Positions 1-8,076 of a DNA stretch of 64,000 nt are shown piece by piece. Both the position numbers and the translations under genes were made by a program. The stretch comes from Streptomyces celluloflavus (lineage in GTDB: Bacteria; Actinomycetota; Actinomycetes; Streptomycetales; Streptomycetaceae). The notes beneath the pieces are model-generated. The model was not told where the DNA came from. It was given only the letters and a program-made list of their open reading frames with translations, and did no database searches. How positions within the stretch are numbered: the first letter of the stretch is position 1; the number at the start of each line of letters is the position of its first letter. The stretch is taken from assembly GCA_000720995.1 (NCBI GenBank), contig JOEL01000006.1, positions 124,001 through 188,000 of the forward strand, in the 5' to 3' direction.

Positions 1-278
1 AGGTCGCCGAGCCGGCCACCGGTGATCATGCCGCTCGCGTAGGCGAAGGCGTACCCGCCGACGATCAGTTCCAGGGCGGCCTGTCCGGCGTGCAGGCTCT
101 CGGAGAGCGAGGGCGCCGCGACATTGGCGACGAAGAAGTCGAACTGGGCCATGAAGACCGCGACGAGCAGCACGGCGAGCATGCGTCCGGTCCTCGGGGG
201 TGAGGCGGAGGCATCGGCGGCCGGTGCTGCCGGGGGCGGCGCCGCACCCGGGAGTGCGGCGGGGTTCTCCGTGGTCAT
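1..278 (-). CDS. MFS drug-export transporter, C-terminus cut off by the window
   Basis: Only the first 92 codons are present; the gene runs off base 1. The start is the ATG at 278, and the protein opens with a Pro/Ala-rich cytoplasmic tail followed by a hydrophobic first segment (MLAVLLVAVFMAQFDFFVANV) and the beginning of a second (ELIVGGYAFAYASGMITGG). The Asp in the FMAQFDFFVANVA stretch and the following GGRLGDL loop are the usual marks of DHA2-type (14-TM) proton-driven exporters. It is divergent from the Rrf2 regulator at 395, the common arrangement of an exporter and its repressor. Family assignment is sound; substrate is unknown. Confidence 0.8.
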   Translation of the reverse strand, partial: MTTENPAALPGAAPPPAAPAADASASPPRTGRMLAVLLVAVFMAQFDFFVANVAAPSLSESLHAGQAALELIVGGYAFAYASGMITGGRLGD

Positions 279-348
279 GGGTTCCCATCTCATCGACTAC
301 AGCGCACAGTCAGAGCATTGCGAGGTCGCCGCGACGAAGATTGACGCT

Positions 349-364
349 ATCATGGATGGATGAT
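349..364. promoter_or_regulatory. Candidate operator between MFS exporter and Rrf2 regulator
   Basis: A perfect inverted repeat ATCAT-N6-ATGAT lies in the 116-bp divergent gap, 31 bp before the Rrf2 start. A TTGACG hexamer begins just upstream at 341. Position and symmetry suggest a site for the adjacent Rrf2 protein, but the arms are only 5 bp, so this is tentative. Confidence 0.3.
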
Positions 365-394
365 GTCCACTATCTCGCCCCTTAGGATCGAGGC

Positions 395-850
395 ATGAAG
401 CTGTCTCAGGGAGTCGAGTGGAGCGTTCACTGCGCGGTCACCCTGGCGCAGACCTCGCCGGGTGTCTCGGTGTCGCGCCGGACCCTCGCCGAGCGCTACG
501 ACCTGCCCGAGGCATACCTGGCCAAACACCTCAAGGCCATGGTCTCCGCCGGTCTGCTGCACGCCACCACGGGGCCCAGGGGCGGGTTCCGGCTGGCGCG
601 CGCCTCCGAAGAGATCACCATGCTGGACGTGGTGGAGGCCATCGACGGCAGCGGACCGCAGTTCGTGTGCCAGGAGATCCGGCAGCGGGGCACCGCCGCG
701 CTGCCGCCCGAGCAGTGCCGGGAACGCTGCGGCGTCGCCCTCGCCCTGGACTCCGCCGCCGAGGCATGGCGCTCCTCGCTGCGCACGGTCACGATCGCCG
801 ACATCGTGGCCCGGCTCCCCGCCGGAGCACGCGCGCAGCTCCCGGCATAG
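395..850 (+). CDS. Rrf2-family transcriptional regulator
   Basis: The 151-aa protein has the Rrf2 winged-helix at residues 1-80: MKLSQGVEW start, recognition helix around LPEAYLAKHLKAM, then the wing GPRGGFRLAR. Three cysteines, C92, C108 and C112 (spacing C-X15-C-X3-C), sit in the loop where IscR, NsrR and RsrR bind an Fe-S cluster, although the spacing differs from IscR and NsrR. It could therefore sense redox state or nitric oxide, or act through thiols alone. It is transcribed away from the MFS exporter at 278 and is likely to control it. Confidence 0.85.
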   Translation: MKLSQGVEWSVHCAVTLAQTSPGVSVSRRTLAERYDLPEAYLAKHLKAMVSAGLLHATTGPRGGFRLARASEEITMLDVVEAIDGSGPQFVCQEIRQRGTAALPPEQCRERCGVALALDSAAEAWRSSLRTVTIADIVARLPAGARAQLPA

Positions 851-893
851 GGCCGACCGCGTACCGCGGTCCACCTCCACGCGCCCGCTCCGC

Positions 894-2807
894 TCAGTGG
901 AGCACACGGGCCAGTTTGACGCGGGAGTCCACATCGAGCTTCCGGTAGATCTGGCGCAGGTGGTAGTTGACGGTATGCGGGGAGCGCGAGACGCGGTTGG
1001 CCACCTGCTGGTTGGTCAGGCCCTCCGCCACCAGACGCGCGATGCCGTACTCGATCTCCGTCAGCTCGGACCGGGGCCGCGATCCGCTCGGCCGGCCCGG
1101 CCGCCTGCCCGGGCCCGTCGCGGTCGCGGATGCGGGAACGGGTGCCGGCACGGCCTTCCCGGCCCCCCGCGGACCGTCGCCCCCGGCCTTCCTGAGCAGC
1201 GATTCGACCCGGGTGACCGAGGCGAGCGCGCCGATGGCGCGATACCCCTCCAGCGCCGTCCCCAGATGCCGCCGGGCCGCGAGCCCGTCCCGCCGTTCCA
1301 GGAGCATCGTCCCCAGATCCTCGCTGGCCGCCGCGGCGGCCCAGGGAACACTGTGCTGAAGGGCCGCGTACTCCAAGGCGTCGGCGTCCTGGTGCAGCAG
1401 CCCCCAGGCGTGCCCGGCCGCCGCGGCGAGCCCCTGGTGCCCGGCGTTCTGGTCCGCGAGCCGCGCCGCCCGCCGGGTGACCGCCGCGGCCAGCGACTTC
1501 TCACCCGCGGCCCGGCACAGACGCACCAGATGCGCGGCTCCCCCGGCATCGAGCAGGAAGACGGACGCCTTGGTGAGCAGATCGGGGAAACGTTTTACCA
1601 GCAGCCCGACCGCCCCGGCCGCGTCCATACCGGCCGTGGTCACCCTGAAGTCGGCCCAGTCATGGCGCGCGGGCCGCAACGCACCGGGCTGGGCGACGAT
1701 TTCCGAGCGGGCCCGCCAGATCTGGTCCGCGGCCTCGGACCAGTGGCCCTGGGCGAGCGTCATCAGGGACAGCAGGGAGAGCCCATGCGCGGCGGCCAGG
1801 TGCGCGTCGACGCGCTGCGCCCTCGCCACCCCCGCGCGTATCTCCGCCTCGGCCTTCTCGGTACGGCCCGTACCCATGAGCAGCTGGCCGCGGGCGATCG
1901 ACGACTCGGCCAACGCCCAGGGGTGGTCGAGCCGTTCGGCCAGTTCCCGCGTACGGGCGAGGTGCACCTCGCCCTCCGTGAAGCGGCCGAGATGGATCAG
2001 CATGACGGCCAGGGTGTGCGACGGGTACGGACGCCAGGCGACGGGCAGGGCGTCCTGGTCCATCCGAAGGGCCTCGTGGCCCCACTCCAGCGCCTGGTCG
2101 ATGCGGCCCGCGGCCCAGTCCAGGTTCGCCAGGACCATGGCGGCGACGACGGAGACGGCGCTGCGCCCCCGGGTCGCGACGATCGCCCTCGCCCGGTCCC
2201 GCTGCTCCGTCTCACCGGGGCCGAACAGGGCGAGGATCTGCGCGGCATCGGTGTCGCCGCCCGCCGCGCGGCCGACGGGTGCGGGTGCCTGGGTCAGTGC
2301 CCGGCTCAACGCGACCTCGGTGTGCGGGTCGAGCGGCCGGCCGGGGTTTTCCCGGCACAGCAGCAGAGCCGACATCAGGGATTCCGGGGCCTGTTCGGCC
2401 ATTCGCCCCATCGGCAGGGACCGCTCGGTGGCGGCAGGCGGCTTCGGGCGGGCCTCGGTGCAAGGCGCGACCGCGGCCGGCTCGGCCGGCCGGTGCGGGG
2501 GCGCACCCCGCAGCAGAGCCTGCCGGACGGGGGCGGAGATCCGGGTGTTGAGCTTGCGGCGCAGGCCGGGCGAGCGGAACGCCAGCCCCTTCCCCCTGAA
2601 GCCGATGACGCCCGCCGCGATCGTCTCTTCGAGCGCCGACAGCATCGAGAGTGCCGTCACCGACTGCACCCGGGCGACCTCCTGGAGCGTGAACGCCTCG
2701 CCGACGAGCGCGGCGGCCTGGGCGAACTCCAGGGCGGGCTCGGACAGTTCGGCTAACTCCAGCAGCACGTCCAGCGGTGGTTCGTACGGTATCAAGTAGT
2801 CCGGCAT
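894..2807 (-). CDS. LuxR-family (LAL-like, no ATPase) transcriptional regulator with a TTA codon
   Basis: The 637-aa product ends in a LuxR helix-turn-helix (about residues 580-637; motif LTNQQVANRVSRSPHTVNYH). The rest is helical, TPR-like sequence related to the C-terminal part of large LAL regulators. No Walker A motif is visible, so the ATPase domain is absent. The ATG at 2807 has a GGGGGAA ribosome site 6 bases upstream and is preferred; an in-frame TTG at 2888 would add 27 residues. Leu18 is encoded by TTA (bases 2754-2756), so translation should need the bldA tRNA, which usually ties a gene to development or late growth. Target genes are unknown. Confidence 0.85.
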   Translation of the reverse strand: MPDYLIPYEPPLDVLLELAELSEPALEFAQAAALVGEAFTLQEVARVQSVTALSMLSALEETIAAGVIGFRGKGLAFRSPGLRRKLNTRISAPVRQALLRGAPPHRPAEPAAVAPCTEARPKPPAATERSLPMGRMAEQAPESLMSALLLCRENPGRPLDPHTEVALSRALTQAPAPVGRAAGGDTDAAQILALFGPGETEQRDRARAIVATRGRSAVSVVAAMVLANLDWAAGRIDQALEWGHEALRMDQDALPVAWRPYPSHTLAVMLIHLGRFTEGEVHLARTRELAERLDHPWALAESSIARGQLLMGTGRTEKAEAEIRAGVARAQRVDAHLAAAHGLSLLSLMTLAQGHWSEAADQIWRARSEIVAQPGALRPARHDWADFRVTTAGMDAAGAVGLLVKRFPDLLTKASVFLLDAGGAAHLVRLCRAAGEKSLAAAVTRRAARLADQNAGHQGLAAAAGHAWGLLHQDADALEYAALQHSVPWAAAAASEDLGTMLLERRDGLAARRHLGTALEGYRAIGALASVTRVESLLRKAGGDGPRGAGKAVPAPVPASATATGPGRRPGRPSGSRPRSELTEIEYGIARLVAEGLTNQQVANRVSRSPHTVNYHLRQIYRKLDVDSRVKLARVLH

Positions 2808-3618
2808 GCGAAGTTCCCCCACCAGCTTCGGTTCGGCCAGCTCTTGCGCTTGCTTCGTGAGTGTTACCGGCGGCCGGGCATGCGACAAGTCCGCTCCCCG
2901 TCCGGGCCGCCCGCGGATACCTCGGTGATACGGATGTGATACATGGTGCGTGAGTCGTCATGAGACCCGGAGGCGGGCTGGAAGGGCCGCGCATGGACGC
3001 CCCGCAAAAGGTGTCGAAACCCCGGCGGGGCCGCAGATGAACGTGTGGTGCGGCGGGGGAAGAGGGTTTTCGACGCGGACGCCGGGGACGGACGGCAGGT
3101 GGACGGCCGCCCGATGGCCGTCGTCCGGCGGCGAACGGATCGCACGAGTACGCGGCGGTCGGACAGGGTGGGGCAGACTTGGGCTCGTCCGGCGCCGGGT
3201 TCAGGCGACCCGAGCGCCGAAGCAGTGGCTGAGGCCAAGGTCGCCGATGCGGACGTTGCACGATGGCATGGGGACGCCTGTCCGGTCAGCCGAAGCGCCC
3301 GCCCGCCTTGTCGGCACTGTGCAGCACCAATCCGGCCGGGGCCTTCTTCGATGCCGGCCGGAACGGCCGCGGGCGCCGAGCCGGCGGACCGCAGGTCTGT
3401 GGCCAGGGCCCGCCGCCCTCCGGCCCCCAGCGCTCCGGTCACCTAAAGGACGTCTGATTAGACGCCTGATTACGCGTCAGTGGAGTCAGCAAAGGGTCAG
3501 CAAGTGTCTGATTGGACCTGGTCGCAGGCGCTCGCAACCGCGCATCGCCCCCGGCTCGCGAGCCGGCCATGGGGAGAGCATGGCCAACTCCTACGCCGAG
3601 CCAACGCGGTGCCGCGGC
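2808..3618. other. Long gap upstream of the LuxR regulator
   Basis: No convincing gene was found in about 810 bp. The open frames present overlap each other on both strands and lack recognisable protein sequence. The stretch 3440-3520 is A/T-richer and carries the short repeats listed separately. It may hold the promoter and leader of the LuxR gene. Confidence 0.5.
3452..3517. repeat. Pair of 12-bp near-identical repeats (GTCTGATT.GAC)
   Basis: GTCTGATTAGAC (3452-3463) recurs as GTCTGATTGGAC (3506-3517), one mismatch, 54 bp apart. A related CCTGATTACGCG lies between them. The first copy is itself an inverted repeat (GTCT-N4-AGAC). Repeated half-palindromes in an A/T-rich pocket suggest a protein-binding region; no protein can be named. 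Confidence 0.4.
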
Positions 3619-4584
3619 TCAGCGCTCCCTGCCCCGGGGCTTGAGCCGCACCGGCGGCAGCTCCGGCGCGAGCAGCCGTTCGCCGTCGTAGCCGTGTACG
3701 GCGCCGAAGCGGTCGCCGCCGTCGTTCCACGCGGTGCGGGCCTCGGCGATCTCGGTGTGGTTGCGGCCGATGAAGTTCCACCACATCACGATGTCCTCGG
3801 CGAACGGTTCGCCGCCGAGGAGCAGCAGGCTGCTGTCGGTGCCGGCGCGCAGCGGGAGTTCGGCGCGTCCGCAGCCGAGGTAGAGGAGCGCGCCGGGGGC
3901 CAGGGGGACGCCGTCGATCTCACATGCGCCGGAGATGGTCAGTGCCGCGTACTCGAAGTCCGGTTCGACCGGCAGCCGGGTGTCCGTACCGGCGGCGAGG
4001 ACGATATCGGCGCCGACGAGCGGGGAGTAGGTGGTGCCGGGCGAGGCGGCGCCGGCCAGCTCGCCGAGGATGACGGTGGCCGACAAGCCGCCGCCACCGG
4101 CGATCACCGGCAGCTCCGGGTGGTGTTCGAAGGCCGGGGCGATATGGCGGTGTTCGGCGGGGAGCGCCACCCACAGCTGGGCGCCGTGCAGCAGCGGCGT
4201 ATGGGCGCGGGGGGATTCCTCGGAGTGCGCGATGGCCCGTCCCGACGTCATCAGGCCCAGCTCGCGCGGCCGCACCGTCTGGAGGCTGCCGAGGCTGTCG
4301 CGGTGCAGCACCTCGCCCGCGTGCAGCCAGCTGACGGTCTGAAGGCCCATATGCGGATGCGGCGGCACCTGCATACCGGGTTCGTCGGCGATGTCGTCGG
4401 GTCCGTAGTGGTCGACGAAGCACCAGGCGCCGACCATGCGCCGCCCGAGGTTGGGCAGCAGGCGCCGGACGACGGTGCTCTCACCGAGGGGCACCTGTTT
4501 GCCCGGCTGAAGGTCGCGGACCGGACCCGTACGGCGGTTGCCGCCGCACAGGTTGGGCACGGGCTGGAGATCGAGGTTGCTCAT
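3619..4584 (-). CDS. Pirin-family cupin protein
   Basis: The 321-aa protein has the bicupin pirin architecture. The N-terminal cupin carries the metal-binding histidines in PPHPHMGLQT and LHRDSLG, followed by LMTSGRAIAHSE, all hallmarks of the family; the C-terminal cupin is less conserved. Some bacterial pirins have quercetin dioxygenase or regulatory roles, so the exact function is open. The gene starts 19 bp after the DDAH stop, so it is probably the last gene of the GntR-DDAH-pirin run. Confidence 0.88.
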   Translation of the reverse strand: MSNLDLQPVPNLCGGNRRTGPVRDLQPGKQVPLGESTVVRRLLPNLGRRMVGAWCFVDHYGPDDIADEPGMQVPPHPHMGLQTVSWLHAGEVLHRDSLGSLQTVRPRELGLMTSGRAIAHSEESPRAHTPLLHGAQLWVALPAEHRHIAPAFEHHPELPVIAGGGGLSATVILGELAGAASPGTTYSPLVGADIVLAAGTDTRLPVEPDFEYAALTISGACEIDGVPLAPGALLYLGCGRAELPLRAGTDSSLLLLGGEPFAEDIVMWWNFIGRNHTEIAEARTAWNDGGDRFGAVHGYDGERLLAPELPPVRLKPRGRER

Positions 4585-4603
4585 ACCGTCACGATAGGTG
4601 TGG

Positions 4604-5380
4604 TCACGCGTGCAGCTCGCGCAGACGTACGGACAGGCATGTCACGCAGCCCTCCAGCTTCTCGAACTCGCCGATGTCCACCGGCACCGGCCGGTACCCG
4701 AGGCCGGCGAAGAGTTCCGCGGTCCTCGGCGCGCCGGCGGCCATCAGCAGCTTGTCGCCGCCGAGCAGTACGACGTGTGCGCCGGACTCCTCCGGTACGG
4801 GCCGGAAGCGCGGGAAGACGCCGGGGTCGTCGACCAGGGGCGGGTAGCCGATGACGGTGCCGTCCGGCAGGGCGGTCACCGCGGACTTCAGATGCAGCAC
4901 CCGACTGACCGGCACGGCGACCACCGTGGCCCCCAACGGCTCGAAGACGGACCGGAGTTGGCGAATTCCCTCGGCGTTGGTGCGGCCGCCGCGGCCGACG
5001 TGGACGGTGTCGCCGGTCTTCAGGACGTCGCCGCCGTCGAGGGTGCCGGGCGCGCGGATCTCGGTGACGGAGCAGCCGAGCGCCTCGGCCGCGGCGCGGG
5101 CGCCTCGCGTCTCGGGCCTGCGGGAGTCCGCGCCGGGCCGGGTGATCAGCGCGACATCGCGGTACACGACCATGGTGTCCTCGACGAAGACCGCGTCCGG
5201 GCAGTCGTCGGCCGGGGGCACCTCGGTGAGCTGCCAGCCGTGGTCGCGCAGCGCCTGGACGTATCCCTCCCACTGGCGCAGCGCGAGCGCCGGGTCCACC
5301 GGCCGCCGGTCGATGTGGGTGACCAGCCCCTCGGCGAGGCGGGGTCCCGGACGGCGGACGAGGGCCTGCTGGCTGGGCAT
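4604..5380 (-). CDS. Dimethylarginine dimethylaminohydrolase (DDAH) family protein
   Basis: The ATG at 5380 is preceded by AAGGAG at good spacing and gives 258 aa. The guanidino-modifying fold is clear: PDAVFVEDTMVVYRDVALITRPG near residue 60, GTLDGGDVLKTGDTVHVG near 115, the active-site His in VLHLKSAVT, and the catalytic Cys248 in CVTCLSVRL near the end. DDAH hydrolyses methylated arginine to citrulline and methylamines; relatives deiminate other guanidines. It lies 80 bp after a GntR gene and 19 bp before pirin. Substrate preference cannot be read from sequence. Confidence 0.88.
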   Translation of the reverse strand: MPSQQALVRRPGPRLAEGLVTHIDRRPVDPALALRQWEGYVQALRDHGWQLTEVPPADDCPDAVFVEDTMVVYRDVALITRPGADSRRPETRGARAAAEALGCSVTEIRAPGTLDGGDVLKTGDTVHVGRGGRTNAEGIRQLRSVFEPLGATVVAVPVSRVLHLKSAVTALPDGTVIGYPPLVDDPGVFPRFRPVPEESGAHVVLLGGDKLLMAAGAPRTAELFAGLGYRPVPVDIGEFEKLEGCVTCLSVRLRELHA

Positions 5381-5460
5381 GCGTCTCCTTCGGTCGGGTG
5401 GCCGGTGCGGCGGTGGCCGGGGTCGCGAGGTGCAGTGTGCGGCAGGTGGGGCGGGGCCGC

Positions 5461-5850
5461 TCAGGTGCCCGGTTCGTACGTCGCGCGCAGGGCCTCCTCG
5501 ACGGCGGCGAGGGCGGCCCGCCGGTCCAGGCCGAGGCGGTGGGCGCGGCGTGCGTAGTCCGCGGCGGCCGCGGCGGCTTCCTTGTCGGCGGCGTCGCCGA
5601 CGGCCGCGATGAAGCTGCCGTTGCGGCCCCTGGTCTCGATCACACCGTCGGCCTCCAGGGCCCGGTAGGACTTGGCGACGGTGTTGGCGGCCAGCCCGAG
5701 TTCCTCGGCGAGGCCGCGGACGGTCGGCAGTTTGTGGCCGACCGGCAGGCGGCCGTCCCGGGCCTGGTCCGCGATCTGGGCGCGTACCTGCTCGAACGGC
5801 GCGTCGGCCGCCGCCGGATCGATGCTGATCTTCAGGTTCTGCGGGGACAC
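5461..5850 (-). CDS. GntR-family regulator, YtrA-type
   Basis: The GTG at 5850 has AGGAG nine bases upstream and gives 129 aa, the usual length of the short YtrA group. Residues 1-75 form the winged helix-turn-helix (APFEQVRAQIADQ, then LPTVRGLAEELGLAANTVAKSYRAL). The remaining 50 residues form a small helical tail rather than an effector domain. It is first in line before DDAH and pirin on the same strand. YtrA-type regulators usually control adjacent genes, often transporters; here DDAH is the nearest candidate. Confidence 0.85.
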   Translation of the reverse strand: MSPQNLKISIDPAAADAPFEQVRAQIADQARDGRLPVGHKLPTVRGLAEELGLAANTVAKSYRALEADGVIETRGRNGSFIAAVGDAADKEAAAAAADYARRAHRLGLDRRAALAAVEEALRATYEPGT

Positions 5851-5962
5851 GGCGGGCGCTCCTGGTGCTGGTGGTGGCGGGTCGGGTGCGCGGTTTTGTC
5901 GCATCCATTGTGCGCCAGGAGCGCCCGCCGTGCCGATACCGGTCCGTATGCCCTGCGGGTTA

Positions 5963-6007
5963 CCGGGGATACCGGTGTTGCCGGGGATACCGGGGATACC
6001 GGGGCTA
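5963..6007. repeat. 9-bp tandem repeat at the asnB stop codon
   Basis: Five consecutive 9-mers lie here: CCGGGGATA, CCGGTGTTG, CCGGGGATA, CCGGGGATA, CCGGGGCTA. The last copy contains the asnB stop codon. The array sits between asnB and the GntR gene and is likely to vary in copy number. Confidence 0.7.
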
Positions 6008-7855
6008 CAGCTCCAGGGTCGTCCCGGTCGTCCGCAGCCAGTTGTCCATGCCGAGGACCAGCTCGGCGCCCGGCCGGATGTCCATCGTCGCACCGGCCGC
6101 GGTGGACTCCGCGACGGCCGTGGCGTTCAGCAGCGGCCGGGCCGGTGCGTCGCGGTCGGCGGCCAGTTCCTTCAGTTCGGCGCGGAGCGCCTCGCCGTAA
6201 CGCGGGTCCTGGGTGCTGGGGTAGGGGCTCTTGACCCGGTCGGCGACCAGGTCGGGCAGCACATCGCGGACGGCGGCGCGCAGCAGCGACTTCTCGCGGC
6301 CGTCGAAGGTCTTCATCGACCAGGGGGTGTTGAAGACGTACTCGACGAGGCGGTGGTCGCAGAACGGCACCCGGACCTCCAGGCCGACGGCCATGCTGGC
6401 CCGGTCCTTGCGGTCCAGCAGGACCTGTACGAAGCGGGTCAGGTGCAGGTAGCTGATCTCGCGCATCCGGCGCTGGAGTCCGGTGTCGCTGTCCAGGTAG
6501 GGCACCTCGGCGAGCGCCTCGCGGTAGCGGCGGTTCTCGTAGCCGGGCAGGTCGAGCTTGGCGAGCAGCCCCTCGTCCAGCAGCGCCTCACGGGTGGCGT
6601 CGCCGCCGGAGAACCGGCCGGAGAGGCCCGCCGCGATCCAGGGGAAGGTGTCGGCGTTGACGGACGCGGGGTCGTGGAACCAGCGGTAGCCGCCGAAGAC
6701 CTCGTCCGCGGACTCGCCGGACAGTGCGACGGTCGACTGCTCGCGGACCGCCTTGAACAGGAGGTAGAGGGAGGTGTCGCCGTCACCGAAACCGTTGGGC
6801 AGGTCGCGGGCGGCCAGGACGGCGGCGCGGTGGCCGCGGTCCATCAGGGCGGCGGTGTCCAGGATGATGTCGTGGTGGTCGGAGCGGACGTGCTCGGCCA
6901 GGGCGTGCGCGTACGGCCCGTCGGGGGTGCCGCGCAGATCGTCGGCCTTGAAGTTCTCGGTGTAGCCGGTGAAGTCGACGGCGAACGAGCGCACCGGGCC
7001 ACTGCCCTGGGCGGCCAGCGCGCGGGCGGACAGCGCGGTGATGGCGGACGAGTCCAGGCCGCCGGAGAGCAGGGTGCACAGCGGCACATCGGCGATCAGC
7101 TGGCGGGCGACGATGTCGTCCAGCAGTTCGCGGACGCGCGCGATGGTGGTGTCGAGGTCGTCGGTGTGCTCGCGGGCCTCCAGCGCCCAGTAGCGCTTGA
7201 CGCTCACCCCGCCGCGGCCGGCCCGGACGATATGGCCGGGGCGCACCTCGTGCATGCCCTTGTAGACGGCGTGGCCGGGAGTCTTGGTGAAGGTGATCAG
7301 CTCGGCGAGGCCCTCGGCGTCGACGGTGGGGTGCACCGAGGGGTGGGCGAGTATCGCCTTGGGCTCGGAGCCGAAGAGAACACCGTCGGGGGTGGGGTAG
7401 TAGTAGAGCGGCTTGATGCCCATCCGGTCGCGGATCAGCAGGAGTTCCTCGGTCCGCGGGTCCCAGAGGGCGAAGGCGTACATACCGTTGAGCCGTTCGG
7501 CGAACGCCTCACCCCACTGAAGGTAGGCGTGCAGCACGACCTCGGTGTCGCTGCTGGTGCGGAAGGCGTGGCCCAGGGACTCCAGCTCGCTCCGGAGTTC
7601 GCGGTAGTTGTAGACCTCACCGCTGTACGTGGTGACGATCAGGGTGCGGCCGTCGTGCTCGACGGTCATGGGCTGCTTGCCGCCGTCGATGTCGATGACG
7701 GCGAGGCGCCGGTGGCCGAACGCGGCGTGGGTGTCGAGCCAGACGCCGCCGGCATCCGGGCCCCGGCAGGCCATCGTCTCGGTCATCGCCTCAAGGGTGC
7801 GGCGCTCGGTGGTGAGGTCTCGGTCGTAGGAAATCCATCCGGTTATTCCGCACAT
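6005..7855 (-). CDS. asnB: Asparagine synthetase (glutamine-hydrolysing)
   Basis: The ATG at 7855 has AAGAGGAG upstream and yields 616 aa beginning MCGITGWISY. Cys2 becomes the N-terminal nucleophile of the class II glutaminase domain (about residues 2-200; FGHRRLAVID and SGEVYNYREL). The synthetase domain follows with the pyrophosphate loop LLSGGLDSSAITAL. The enzyme makes asparagine from aspartate, glutamine and ATP in the cytoplasm. Some streptomycete paralogues amidate other substrates, but nothing here suggests a biosynthetic cluster. Confidence 0.93.
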   Translation of the reverse strand: MCGITGWISYDRDLTTERRTLEAMTETMACRGPDAGGVWLDTHAAFGHRRLAVIDIDGGKQPMTVEHDGRTLIVTTYSGEVYNYRELRSELESLGHAFRTSSDTEVVLHAYLQWGEAFAERLNGMYAFALWDPRTEELLLIRDRMGIKPLYYYPTPDGVLFGSEPKAILAHPSVHPTVDAEGLAELITFTKTPGHAVYKGMHEVRPGHIVRAGRGGVSVKRYWALEAREHTDDLDTTIARVRELLDDIVARQLIADVPLCTLLSGGLDSSAITALSARALAAQGSGPVRSFAVDFTGYTENFKADDLRGTPDGPYAHALAEHVRSDHHDIILDTAALMDRGHRAAVLAARDLPNGFGDGDTSLYLLFKAVREQSTVALSGESADEVFGGYRWFHDPASVNADTFPWIAAGLSGRFSGGDATREALLDEGLLAKLDLPGYENRRYREALAEVPYLDSDTGLQRRMREISYLHLTRFVQVLLDRKDRASMAVGLEVRVPFCDHRLVEYVFNTPWSMKTFDGREKSLLRAAVRDVLPDLVADRVKSPYPSTQDPRYGEALRAELKELAADRDAPARPLLNATAVAESTAAGATMDIRPGAELVLGMDNWLRTTGTTLEL

Positions 7856-8076
7856 GCTGGCGGCTCCTCTTCGGTCGGCGGCAGGCCACCGCATACCGGC
7901 GGCGGCTCGCGGCGATCACCGTACGCCCGGATAGTTGCACCTGCCACCTAAACCGGCGGAGCACCGTCCGGAATGAGCCACCCGGACGGCGGCGCCGGAA
8001 GCGGCGGGGGAAACGGCGCGGAAGCGGTACGGAAAGGGGAGGCGCCGGGGCACGCGGGAGCGTACTGTCCGCGGCC

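Noticed and set aside
462-2756. A 764-codon plus-strand open frame across the Rrf2 and LuxR genes
   Set aside because: It is the antisense/other-frame shadow of the LuxR gene; composition is Pro/Arg/Gly with no family motif.
2808-2888. A 27-residue N-terminal extension of the LuxR regulator from a TTG
   Set aside because: The ATG at 2807 has a much better ribosome site and the extension has no family similarity.
5672-7951. A 759-codon plus-strand open frame over asnB
   Set aside because: Shadow of asnB caused by high G+C; no start signal and no protein-like motif.
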